Part shown: positions 34,878 to 42,883 of the stretch, piece by piece
How positions within the stretch are numbered: the first letter of the stretch is position 1
Layout of the letters: every line of letters begins with the position of its first letter
Assembly: GCF_900113015.1 (NCBI RefSeq)
Contig: NZ_FONV01000008.1
Location: 372,001 to 436,000, forward strand
Source: Actinoplanes philippinensis
Lineage (GTDB): Bacteria > Actinomycetota > Actinomycetes > Mycobacteriales > Micromonosporaceae
DNA: 64,000 bases
Direction: 5' to 3'
Notes under the pieces: generated by a model
The model's database searches: none
What the model saw: the letters and a program-made list of their open reading frames with translations, nothing else
Told to the model about the DNA's origin: nothing
Position numbers and translations under genes: made by a program

Positions 34878-35806
34878 AAGAACGGGCCATGGTGCCGGAG
34901 GCCGACTTCCGGTCCTATTACGGCCGTCCTGTCGTACGGCCCCCGGTGTGGCGCCACGACATCGCCGCGTACCTGTTCACCGGCGGTCTGGCTGCCGGGT
35001 CGGCGCTGCTGGCCGCGGGCGGTGACGCCACCGGCCGTCCCGCGCTGCGCCGCGCCGGGCGCACCACCGCCCTCGGCGCTCTGATCGCCAGCACCTACTT
35101 CCTGATCAACGACCTGGGCCGGCCGTCGCGATTTCACCACATGCTGCGCGTCGCCAAGCCGACCTCGCCGATGTCGACGGGCACCTGGATCCTCAGCGCG
35201 TTCGGCGGCGCCGCCGGCGCGGCCGCGGTCGCCGAGGCCGCCCCGCTGCTGCCCGGCCCGCTGCGCCGCCCGGTGACCGTGCTGGGCACGGCCGGGCAGT
35301 ACGGCGCCGCCGCGCTCGCGCCCGCGCTGGCCACGTACACGGCCGTGCTGCTCGCCGATACCGCCACGCCGAGCTGGCACGCGGCGTACCCCGACCTGCC
35401 GTTGATCTTCGCGGGCAGCGCCCTGGCCAGCGGCGCCGGTGTCGGGCTGATCGCCGCCCCGCCCGCGCAGACCGGCCCGGCCCGGCGGATGGCGGTGCTC
35501 GGCGCCGCGCTGGAGCTGTACGGCGCCCACCGCGTCGAGACCTCGAAGGGCATCCTCAGCGAGCCGTACACCACGGGCCGCGCCGGGCGGCTGCTGCGTG
35601 CCGGGCGGACGCTGACCGCGCTCGGTGTGGCCGGGGCGCTGCTGGGCCGGCGCAGCCGGGTGGTGTCGGCGCTGTCCGGGGCGTCACTGCTGGCCGCCGC
35701 CCTGGCCACCCGCTTCGGCATCTTCGACGGCGGCGTCGCCTCGGCGAAGGACCCGCGCTACACGATCGTCCCGCAGCGGGAGCGCCTGGCCGGTTCCTCG
35801 GGCTGA
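34874..35806 (+). CDS. NrfD/PsrC-type membrane subunit of formate dehydrogenase
   Basis: This 310-residue protein has about eight to nine membrane helices of the NrfD/PsrC family, which pass electrons between iron-sulfur subunits and the quinone pool without heme. Recognisable parts are WRHDIAAYLFTGGLAAGS, STYFLINDLGRPSRF and MSTGTWILSAFG. It replaces the cytochrome b subunit of classical FDH-N. GTG 34874 overlaps the fdhB stop by 4 nt. Its last codons lie in the first unit of a 34-bp tandem repeat. Confidence 0.88.
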   Translation: MKERAMVPEADFRSYYGRPVVRPPVWRHDIAAYLFTGGLAAGSALLAAGGDATGRPALRRAGRTTALGALIASTYFLINDLGRPSRFHHMLRVAKPTSPMSTGTWILSAFGGAAGAAAVAEAAPLLPGPLRRPVTVLGTAGQYGAAALAPALATYTAVLLADTATPSWHAAYPDLPLIFAGSALASGAGVGLIAAPPAQTGPARRMAVLGAALELYGAHRVETSKGILSEPYTTGRAGRLLRAGRTLTALGVAGALLGRRSRVVSALSGASLLAAALATRFGIFDGGVASAKDPRYTIVPQRERLAGSSG

Positions 35807-35919
35807 GACGGACGGCAGCCTGGCCGGCTCCTCACAGTGATACGGCCAGCGGCCTGGCCGGCTCCTCACAGTGGGACGGACGGCGGCCTGGCCGGCTTCT
35901 CACAGTGAGACGGCCGGCA
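35784..35919. repeat. Four tandem 34-bp repeats at a convergent gene junction
   Basis: Four units of 34 bp start at 35784, 35818, 35852 and 35886. Each begins GCCTGGCCGG, and units 2-4 contain the near-palindrome TCACAGTGA. Unit 1 encodes the end of the NrfD subunit and unit 4 the end of the histidine kinase on the other strand. Each unit can fold into a GC-rich hairpin, so the array probably acts as a multiplied bidirectional terminator. Confidence 0.8.
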
Positions 35920-37828
35920 GGCGGACGGTGAACGTGGTCGTCCCCGCCGCGGTGTCGTCCAGGGTGAGCGTGCCGCCGTGCTGCTCGACCACGGCCCGGG
36001 CCAGGCTCAGGCCCAGCCCGGCGCCCGGCACACCCCGGCGGCGGGCGTCGGTGCCCCGGTAGAACAGGTCGAACAGTCGGTCCCGTTCGTCGTCGCGGAC
36101 CGCCGGCCCCACGTTGGACACCGACACCGACAGGGCCGTGCCCGGTGACCCCGCCGACAGCCGGACCCGCACCGGCGAGCCGTCCTCCGCCCACGCCCGC
36201 GCGTTGTCCAGCAGCTCGTCGACGACCTGCCGGAGCCGGACCGGGTCACCGTCGACCGGCGCCGTGGCCGGGGCGTCGACGCGGATCGGCCGGTCGCCGC
36301 GGCCCGCCGCCTCCCGGACGATCACCGCCAGGTCGGCGCGCTGCACGATCATGTCGAGGCGCCCGGACCGCAGCGCCGCGACGTCGAGCAGTTTCAGCAC
36401 CACCGCGCGCAGCCCGGCCGCGTTGCGTTCGATCACGGTCAGCATGTGTCGCTGGTCGTCGGTCAGGCCCGGCTCGTCGAGCAGCAGGTCGGTGTAGGAC
36501 TGGATGCTGGTGAGCGGGGTGCGCAGCTCGTGCCCGGCCAGCGCGATGTACTGGTCGTGGGCGCGGTCCAGCTCGGCCGCGAGCCGTTCGGCCCGGCGGC
36601 GCTCCAGGTAGGCGCCGACGCTCGGGGCGACCCCGGCGGCCAGGCCGGTCCGGACGTCGTCCGGGATGTCGCCGTCCGTGCGGCACACCAGCACCCCGAG
36701 CACGTGCGACCCGCTGGGCAGCGGCACGGCCAGCGCCGCCGGCTCGGTGGTGGTGGCGCCGTCCCGCCAGGCGCGGGCCGGCAGCTCCCGGTCCGGGGAG
36801 CCGTCCGGTGTCGTGGCCGCCGGGTCGGCCCACCGGGCGGTGAGCTGCGGCTGGCCCACGATGTCGTCACACGTCCAGAACTCGGCGACGGTGAACCCGA
36901 TCGTCGTGCCGATCAGCTCGACCGCCTCGCTCAGCACCCGTTCGCCGGGCCCGCCGGCGGCCATCGCCTTCGCCACGGCCAGCTCGCACTCCCGCAGCCG
37001 GGCCGCCCGCCGCGACCGGGTGATCTCGTGGATGGCCACGACCGCGGCGACCTCCGAGCCGTCGACCGGCCGGCTGTGGACGCGGAACACCCGCTGGGCC
37101 CGGCCGGGTGCGCGGCGGACCACCTCGGCGTCGCGGACCCGCTCGCCGCGCAGCGCGCGCAGCAGCGGCAGATCGCCGCCGATCGGGCTGCCGTCCGGGT
37201 GCCGCAGGTGCAGCCGCTGCCCCCACTGGTCGGCCGGCATCTCGGCGATCCGGTCGCCGATCAGCGCCCGGGCCGCGTCGTTGTACAGCACCGGCAGGCC
37301 GCCCGCGTCGCTGCCGATCACGGCCACGTCGAGACTGTCGACGACCGCCTCCAGCACCTGCCGGCGTTCCTCCAGGCGCAGCCGGGCGAACATCTCCGCC
37401 TGGATCCGCTCGTCGCCCTCCTGGCCGGCGTGCACCCACGGGGTGACGTCCTCGACCCGGTGGACGATCCAGCGCAGCCGCCCGTCCGGCCCGAGGACCG
37501 GCGCGTTCAACGGCGCCCACCAGCGGGCCTCGAAGCCGCCGCCGGGCTCGGGGATGTCGTACCGCTGGATCGCCATCACGTCGGTGACATGCTCGGTGCG
37601 GACCCGGTCGAGCGAGGCGCCGAGCACCGCCACGCCGCTGGCGTCCGGGTCGTCCGGGTTGTCGGGGAACGCGGCGAAGATCGGGCGGCCCACCAGCGCC
37701 TCGCGGGTGGTCCCGGTGGCCGTCAGGTAGGCGTCGGTGGCCTCCACGATGTGCAGCTCCGGGTCGACGACCAGCATGGCGGCCGGAGCGCAGGCGAAAA
37801 GACCTCGATAGTCCACTTTTTCCGACAT
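35900..37828 (-). CDS. PAS-PAS-GAF sensor histidine kinase
   Basis: This soluble sensor kinase of about 642 residues has two PAS domains (residues about 8-130 and 150-270), a GAF domain (about 290-400), a HisKA dimerisation domain with His433 in LAGHELRTPLTSIQSY, and a HATPase domain with N box (VDELLDNARAWAEDG) and G boxes (GAGLGLSLARAVVEQHGG). There are no membrane helices, so it senses an intracellular signal, perhaps redox or a ligand. ATG 37828 was chosen; GTG 37837 is an alternative. It follows the response regulator by 38 nt on the same strand and is probably its partner. Confidence 0.88.
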   Translation of the reverse strand: MSEKVDYRGLFACAPAAMLVVDPELHIVEATDAYLTATGTTREALVGRPIFAAFPDNPDDPDASGVAVLGASLDRVRTEHVTDVMAIQRYDIPEPGGGFEARWWAPLNAPVLGPDGRLRWIVHRVEDVTPWVHAGQEGDERIQAEMFARLRLEERRQVLEAVVDSLDVAVIGSDAGGLPVLYNDAARALIGDRIAEMPADQWGQRLHLRHPDGSPIGGDLPLLRALRGERVRDAEVVRRAPGRAQRVFRVHSRPVDGSEVAAVVAIHEITRSRRAARLRECELAVAKAMAAGGPGERVLSEAVELIGTTIGFTVAEFWTCDDIVGQPQLTARWADPAATTPDGSPDRELPARAWRDGATTTEPAALAVPLPSGSHVLGVLVCRTDGDIPDDVRTGLAAGVAPSVGAYLERRRAERLAAELDRAHDQYIALAGHELRTPLTSIQSYTDLLLDEPGLTDDQRHMLTVIERNAAGLRAVVLKLLDVAALRSGRLDMIVQRADLAVIVREAAGRGDRPIRVDAPATAPVDGDPVRLRQVVDELLDNARAWAEDGSPVRVRLSAGSPGTALSVSVSNVGPAVRDDERDRLFDLFYRGTDARRRGVPGAGLGLSLARAVVEQHGGTLTLDDTAAGTTTFTVRLPAVSL

Positions 37829-37866
37829 ATCGCCCACGTCGTGACTTTACCTCGGCTGACCGTCGA

Positions 37867-38265
37867 TCACGGGCAGACCGACGGCTCCTGGCCCTCGACG
37901 TGCCCGCCCTGCAGCACCTTCTCCACACACGCCGACAGCTCCCGCGGCACGAACGGCTTGAACAGCACCGCCGTCACCTGCGCCTGCACCGGCCGGGTGT
38001 CGCCCGGAGCCAGGCTCCCGCTGACGAACACGACCGGCAGCTCCCGGGTGGCCGGCTCGGCCCGCAGCGCCCGGGACAGCTCGACCCCCGACATCCGCGG
38101 CATGTCGATGTCACTCACCAGAATGTCCGGACGCTGCTCCCGGACCGCCTCCAGAGCCGCCGCTCCGTCATCCGTCTCCACCACGGTGTGCCCCGCGCGT
38201 CGCAGCACCCGTGTCATCACCTCGCGGATGTCCCGGTCGTCCTCGGCCACCACGATGAGCGCCAT
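37867..38265 (-). CDS. Single-domain response regulator (CheY-like)
   Basis: This 132-residue receiver-only protein has the acidic pair in VVAEDDRDIRE, phosphoacceptor Asp52 in VSDIDMPRMSG, the Ser of VFVSGS and the Lys of FKPFVPREL. There is no output domain, so it acts by protein contact, most likely in a phosphorelay with the kinase gene that follows. ATG 38265 starts the receiver fold directly. It lies 72 nt after selD on the same strand and may share its transcript. Confidence 0.88.
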   Translation of the reverse strand: MALIVVAEDDRDIREVMTRVLRRAGHTVVETDDGAAALEAVREQRPDILVSDIDMPRMSGVELSRALRAEPATRELPVVFVSGSLAPGDTRPVQAQVTAVLFKPFVPRELSACVEKVLQGGHVEGQEPSVCP

Positions 38266-38337
38266 CGCACCGTCCAAATCCTCGCCGCCTGAACCTGCCG
38301 CACCCCAGATCGGCACCCGGCCCGCACCACTGAGGCG

Positions 38338-39342
38338 CTAGAGAATCACCGTCACGCCGTCGCGCGCGGGCAGCAGCTCGCCGATCACCGGATACCCCGG
38401 AACCTCACCGGCAATCAGCAGACCTCCGGACGTCTGGGCGTCGGCGAGCAGCAGCAACTCGTCCTCCGGCACGCTTCCGGGGTCGGTGTGCGGCAGCACC
38501 CACGCCAGGTTCCGGCGGGTGCCGCCACTGACGTACCCGTCCCGCAGCGCCTCCCGCGCCCCGTCCAGACAGGGCACCGCCGCCGGGTCGATCCGCGCGG
38601 TCACCCCACTGGCCCGGGCCAGCTTGTGCAGATGGCCCAGCAGCCCGAACCCGGTCACATCGGTGGCGCACACCGCGCCCGCCGCCAGCGCCGCCTCCGC
38701 CGCGGCCCGGTTCAGCGTCGTCATCGCCGCGACCGCCTGGCCGAACACCTCGCCGGTGGCCTTGTGCCGGCTGTTGAGCACGCCGATCCCCAGCGGCTTG
38801 GTCAGCGTCAGCGGCACCCCCGGCACGCCCGCGTCGTTGCGCATCAGCCGGGCCGGGTCGGCGACGCCGGTGACCGCCATGCCGTACTTCGGCTCCGGAT
38901 CGTCGACACTGTGCCCGCCGGCCACGTGACAGCCGGCCTCCCGCGCCACCGCCAGGCCACCGCGCAGCACCTCGGCCGCCAGCTCCATCGGCAGCACGTC
39001 ACGCGGCCAGCCCAGCAGGTTCACCGCGACCACCGGGGCGCCGCCCATCGCGTAGACGTCGGAGAGCGCGTTGGCCGCCGCGATCCGCCCCCAGTCGTAG
39101 GCGTCGTCGACCACCGGCGTGAAGAAGTCCGCGGTCGCCACCACCGCGGTGCCGGCCGCGATCCGCACGACCGCCGCGTCGTCCCCGGTGTCCAGGCCGA
39201 CCAGCAGCTCACCCGGCCCGCGCGGCGGCTCGCCACCGACCAGCCCGGCCACCACGTCCTCCAGCTCGCCGGGCGGGATCTTGCAGGCACAGCCGCCGCC
39301 GTGCGCGTACTGCGTGAGCCGGACCGCCGCCGTCTGCGTCAT
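38338..39342 (-). CDS. selD: Selenide, water dikinase (selenophosphate synthetase)
   Basis: SelD makes selenophosphate from selenide and ATP, the selenium donor for selenocysteine. The 334-residue protein has the catalytic loop GGGCACK with Cys18 and Lys21, corresponding to Cys17 and Lys20 of E. coli; the reactive residue is Cys here, not Sec. Other family motifs are LDTGDDAAVVR, ADFFTPVVDDAYDWGRIAA and CATDVTGFGLLGHL. ATG 39342 fits the family start, with GCGAGG upstream. It is divergent from the tRNA-Sec, selA and selB genes. Confidence 0.95.
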   Translation of the reverse strand: MTQTAAVRLTQYAHGGGCACKIPPGELEDVVAGLVGGEPPRGPGELLVGLDTGDDAAVVRIAAGTAVVATADFFTPVVDDAYDWGRIAAANALSDVYAMGGAPVVAVNLLGWPRDVLPMELAAEVLRGGLAVAREAGCHVAGGHSVDDPEPKYGMAVTGVADPARLMRNDAGVPGVPLTLTKPLGIGVLNSRHKATGEVFGQAVAAMTTLNRAAAEAALAAGAVCATDVTGFGLLGHLHKLARASGVTARIDPAAVPCLDGAREALRDGYVSGGTRRNLAWVLPHTDPGSVPEDELLLLADAQTSGGLLIAGEVPGYPVIGELLPARDGVTVIL

Positions 39343-39417
39343 GCCTCGCACTCTCGCACAGATGACGCGAACCGGCCCGGCGAGCGCGAATCGGGCAACG
39401 GGGATACGGTGATCGGC

Positions 39418-39510
39418 GGAGGCGTTCAGGTTGCTGGTGCTCCTCGCGGTCTTCAACACCGACGTGGCCCGGGATCCGGGTCAGGCGGGTTCGATTCCCG
39501 TCCGCCTCCG
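39418..39510 (+). tRNA. selC: tRNA-Sec (anticodon UCA)
   Basis: This 93-nt selenocysteine tRNA has a long acceptor stem (GGAGGCG at 39418-39424 pairing with CGCCTCC at 39503-39509, discriminator G39510). The anticodon TCA is at 39453-39455 in a CTTCAAC loop, a long variable arm has the stem CCCGG/CCGGG (39468-39480), and the T loop is TTCGATT. CCA is not encoded. TACGGT at 39405-39410 may be its -10. Its place between selD and selA supports the call. Confidence 0.93.
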
Positions 39511-39552
39511 CCTTCGCGTTCTTCGACGATCAACACCCCTGCGGAGGTACGG

Positions 39553-40869
39553 GTGGAGCACGGCACCGTGGATCCCCGGCGGCGGGTCCCCCGTACCGAC
39601 GAGGTCCTGAACGACCCCCGCCTGATCGCCGCCGCCGACCGCCTCGGCCGAGCCCCGGTCAAGGCCGCGGTGACCGCCGCTCAGCAACGCGCGCGGTCCG
39701 GTGACCTCGACCCCGCCGCCGTGGCCGGCGCCGCGCTCGCCGCCCTGCCCGGGTCGCCCGGCGGCCTGATCCCGGTCCTCAACGCCACCGGCGCCGTCCT
39801 GCACACCAACCTGGGGCGGGCCGCCCTGTCCGCCGCCGCCGTCGAGGCGATCACCGCCGCGAGCGGCCACACCGACGTCGAGTACGACCTGGCCACCGGA
39901 CGCCGTGCCCGCCGCGGCCGGGCCACCCTCGCCGCGCTGGCCGCCGCCGTCCCCGGCGCCGAGGCCGTCCACGTGGTCAACAACGGCGCCGCCGCGCTCG
40001 TGCTCGCCGCGACCGCGCTCGCCGCCGGCCGCGAGATCGTCGTCAGCCGCGGCGAGATGGTGGAGATCGGCGACGGGTTCCGGCTGCCCGACCTGCTCGA
40101 GTCGACCGGGGCCCGGCTGCGGGAGGTCGGCGCCACCAACCGCACGACGGCCGCCGACTACGCCGCCGCGGTGGGTCCGGCCACCGGCTTCATCCTCAAG
40201 GTGCACCCGTCCAACTTCGTGGTCCGCGGCTTCACCGGCGCCGCCGGCATCGGCGAACTGACCGGTCTCGGTGTGCCCGTCGTCGCCGACATCGGCTCCG
40301 GCCTGCTCGCCCCCGACCCGCTGCTGCCCGCCGAACCGCACGCCGCCGGTGCCCTCAGCGCCGGCGCCGCCCTCGTCGTGGCCAGCGGCGACAAACTGCT
40401 CGGCGGCCCGCAGGCCGGACTCCTGCTCGGCGAGGAGGGCCTGATCGAACGGTTGCGCCGGCACCCGCTGGCCCGCGCCCTGCGGGTCGGCAAACTCACC
40501 CTCGCCGCCCTGCACGCCACCCTCGACGGGCCGGCCACCCCGACCCGGCAGGCGCTGCACGCCGACCCCGACGCCCTACGGGAACGCACCGACCGCCTTT
40601 GCGCACGGGTGGCCGCCGCCGGGGCCGATGCCACCGTCGTCGTGTCGGACGCGGTCGTCGGGGGCGGCGGGGCTCCGGAGGTCACGCTGGCGTCGTGGGC
40701 GCTGTCGCTGCCCGAACGGTACGCGGCCGCCCTGCGCACCGGCCGTCCCCCGGTGGCCGGGCGGGTCGAGAGGGGACGGCTGCTGCTCGACCTGCGCTGC
40801 GTCCCGCCCTCCGCCGACGACACGGTGGCCGCCGCGATCCTCGCCGCCCTCCCGCCGGCCGGACGCTGA
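39553..40869 (+). CDS. selA: L-seryl-tRNA(Sec) selenium transferase
   Basis: SelA is the PLP enzyme that converts Ser-tRNA(Sec) to Sec-tRNA(Sec) with selenophosphate. The 438-residue protein contains LNATGAVLHTNLGRAALS, the segment HVVNNGAAALVLAATALA and the PLP-binding Lys281 in VVASGDKLLGGPQAG. GTG 39553 was chosen because GGAGG lies 5 nt upstream (39543-39547); there is no ATG. It follows tRNA-Sec by 42 nt and is probably cotranscribed with it and with selB. Confidence 0.95.
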   Translation: MEHGTVDPRRRVPRTDEVLNDPRLIAAADRLGRAPVKAAVTAAQQRARSGDLDPAAVAGAALAALPGSPGGLIPVLNATGAVLHTNLGRAALSAAAVEAITAASGHTDVEYDLATGRRARRGRATLAALAAAVPGAEAVHVVNNGAAALVLAATALAAGREIVVSRGEMVEIGDGFRLPDLLESTGARLREVGATNRTTAADYAAAVGPATGFILKVHPSNFVVRGFTGAAGIGELTGLGVPVVADIGSGLLAPDPLLPAEPHAAGALSAGAALVVASGDKLLGGPQAGLLLGEEGLIERLRRHPLARALRVGKLTLAALHATLDGPATPTRQALHADPDALRERTDRLCARVAAAGADATVVVSDAVVGGGGAPEVTLASWALSLPERYAAALRTGRPPVAGRVERGRLLLDLRCVPPSADDTVAAAILAALPPAGR

Positions 40870-40908
40870 CGTGCGCGCCGCCGCCGTCCTCGCCGCGGGG
40901 TTCTGAGG

Positions 40909-42759
40909 ATGCACGTCGTCGCGACCGCCGGGCATGTCGACCATGGCAAGTCGACACTGGTCCGGGCTCTGACCGGGATGGAGCCCGACCGGTGGGCCGA
41001 GGAGCGCCGCCGCGGCATGACCATCGATCTCGGGTTCGCCTGGACCACGCTGCCCTCCGGGGCGTCCGTCGCGTTCGTCGACGTGCCCGGCCACGAACGG
41101 TTCGTGCCGAACATGCTCGCCGGGATCGGCCCGGTCCCGGCCGCGATGATCGTGGTCGCCGCCGACGAGGGCTGGAAACCCCAGTCCGCGGAGCACCTGG
41201 CCGCCCTGGACGCGCTCGGGGTCCGGCACGGGCTGCTCGTGGTCACCCGCAGCGACCTGGCCGGCCCCGGCTCGGCTCTGGCCGACGCCACCGCCCGGAT
41301 CGCCGCCACCTCCCTCGGCACGGTCGAGGCGGTCGCGGTCAGCGGGCACACCGGCGCGGGCCTCGACGACCTGCGTGCCGCCCTCGACCGGCTGACCGCC
41401 GCACTGCCCGCATCGGACACCACCGCCCCGGTCCGGCTCTGGATCGACCGGGCGTTCACCATCCGCGGCGCCGGCACCGTCGTCACCGGCACCCTCGGCG
41501 CCGGGCTGCTGCGCACCGGCGACGAACTGGAACTCACCGGCGCGGGCCCGCTGCGCACCGGTGGCGACCTGAAGCGCGGCGGCGCCGGCCGGCTGCGCAG
41601 CGACGACGACCTGAGGCTCAGCGGCCCTCCCCGGCGCGTCCGCGTCCGTGGCCTGCAGTCCCTCGGCGCGCCGGCCGGCGAGGTCGCCGCCGTCGCCCGG
41701 GTCGCCGTCAACCTGCGCGGCGTCGACCGCGACTCGGTCACCCGGGGCGCGGCGCTGCTCACGCCCGGCCGGTTCCGGCTCACCGGCCTCGTCGACGTGC
41801 GCGTCCACGGTGACGCCGTCGCCGACCTGCCCGCCACCGTCACCCTGCACACCGGCTCGGCGGCGGTCCCGGTCCGGGTCCGGCCGCTCGGCACGGACAC
41901 CGCCCGGCTGCGGCTGGGCCGCCCGCTGCCGCTGCGCCTCGGTGACCGGGCGCTGCTGCGCGACCCGGGCCGTCACCACGTCGCCGGTGGCGTCACCGTC
42001 CTCGACGCCGACCCGCCCACGCTGGGCCGCCGGGGCGCCGCCGCCGGCCGCGCCGCCGACCTGACCGGCATGGGCGCCACCGCCGACCCGGCCGGTGAGC
42101 TGCGCCGTCGCCGTCTGATCCGCCGCGAGGACCTGCTGCGCCTGGGTGTGCCCGCCGACGTGGAGCCGGTCGCCGGGGACTGGCTCGCCGACCCGGCCCA
42201 CTGGGACGAACTCCGCCGCCGTCTCGCCGACGAGGTCGCCCGGCACGCCACCGATCACCCGCTCGAACCGGGCGCGCCCCTCGACGCGCTGCGCCACCGG
42301 CTCGGGCTGCCCGACCGCGCGCTCGTCGAAGCCCTGGTCCAGCCACCACTGCGTCTCCGCGACGGCCGGGTCACCGCCGGCGACCCCGGCGTGCCGGCCG
42401 CTCTCGCCGGCGCGGTCCGGCGGGCCTTCGCCGACCTCACCGACCGGCCGTTCACCGCACCCGAGGCACACCGGCTCACCGAGCTGGGCCTCGGAACCCG
42501 CGAGGTGGGCGCCGCCGTCCGGGCCGGCCTCGCGGTCCGGCTCGACGGCAACGTCCTGCTTCCCCCGGACACCCCCACCCTGGCGGTACGGGTCCTGGCC
42601 GCCCTGCCCCAGCCGTTCACCCTGAGCGAGGCCCGCCGCGCCCTGGACACCACCCGCCGCGTCGCCGTCCCCCTGCTGGAGCTGCTGGACCGTACCGGCG
42701 TCACCGAGCGTCTCCCCGACGACCGCCGCCGGATCCGCCCCGCCGTCGGCCCTCAGTGA
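40909..42759 (+). CDS. selB: Selenocysteine-specific elongation factor
   Basis: SelB delivers Sec-tRNA(Sec) to the ribosome at UGA codons marked by a SECIS. The 616-residue protein has an EF-Tu-like GTPase (GHVDHGKST at about residues 8-16, switch DVPGHERF, base motif TRSD), two beta-barrel domains, and a C-terminal tandem of winged helices for SECIS binding. Domain II is unusual: a 14-residue segment occurs three times in a row (residues 201-242) just before the conserved RVRGLQ. ATG 40909 lies 39 nt after selA. Confidence 0.94.
   Translation: MHVVATAGHVDHGKSTLVRALTGMEPDRWAEERRRGMTIDLGFAWTTLPSGASVAFVDVPGHERFVPNMLAGIGPVPAAMIVVAADEGWKPQSAEHLAALDALGVRHGLLVVTRSDLAGPGSALADATARIAATSLGTVEAVAVSGHTGAGLDDLRAALDRLTAALPASDTTAPVRLWIDRAFTIRGAGTVVTGTLGAGLLRTGDELELTGAGPLRTGGDLKRGGAGRLRSDDDLRLSGPPRRVRVRGLQSLGAPAGEVAAVARVAVNLRGVDRDSVTRGAALLTPGRFRLTGLVDVRVHGDAVADLPATVTLHTGSAAVPVRVRPLGTDTARLRLGRPLPLRLGDRALLRDPGRHHVAGGVTVLDADPPTLGRRGAAAGRAADLTGMGATADPAGELRRRRLIRREDLLRLGVPADVEPVAGDWLADPAHWDELRRRLADEVARHATDHPLEPGAPLDALRHRLGLPDRALVEALVQPPLRLRDGRVTAGDPGVPAALAGAVRRAFADLTDRPFTAPEAHRLTELGLGTREVGAAVRAGLAVRLDGNVLLPPDTPTLAVRVLAALPQPFTLSEARRALDTTRRVAVPLLELLDRTGVTERLPDDRRRIRPAVGPQ
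41509..41634 (+). repeat. In-frame 42-bp repeat x3 inside selB
   Basis: Three degenerate 42-bp units (41509-41550, 41551-41592, 41593-41634), each beginning CTGCGCA, encode the 14-residue units LRTGDELELTGAGP, LRTGGDLKRGGAGR and LRSDDDLRLSGPPR. Other SelB proteins have a single such segment in domain II, so this looks like an internal duplication. Confidence 0.7.
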
Positions 42760-42835
42760 TGCCGGCCTCCGGTGATGCCGGCCTTCGGTGATGCCGGCCT
42801 TCGGCGATGCCAGCCTTCCGTGACGCCCGGCTTTT
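42756..42835. repeat. 16-bp tandem repeats at the selB 3' end
   Basis: Five consecutive 16-bp units (GTGATGCCGGCCTTCG and variants) start at 42756, 42772, 42788, 42804 and 42820. Units 2 and 3 are identical and the last is the most diverged. The first unit includes the selB stop codon. No protein use is apparent; it may be a simple repeat or a terminator region. Confidence 0.75.
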
Positions 42836-42883
42836 CGTGACGTGACGCCGGTTGATTCGCCGTCGCACGGGTAGTCGGCGGGC

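Noticed and set aside
40871..40906. A tiny frame (MRAAAVLAAGF) between selA and selB as a leader peptide
   Set aside because: It has no ribosome site, no regulatory codons and no attenuator-like structure; chance is enough to explain it.
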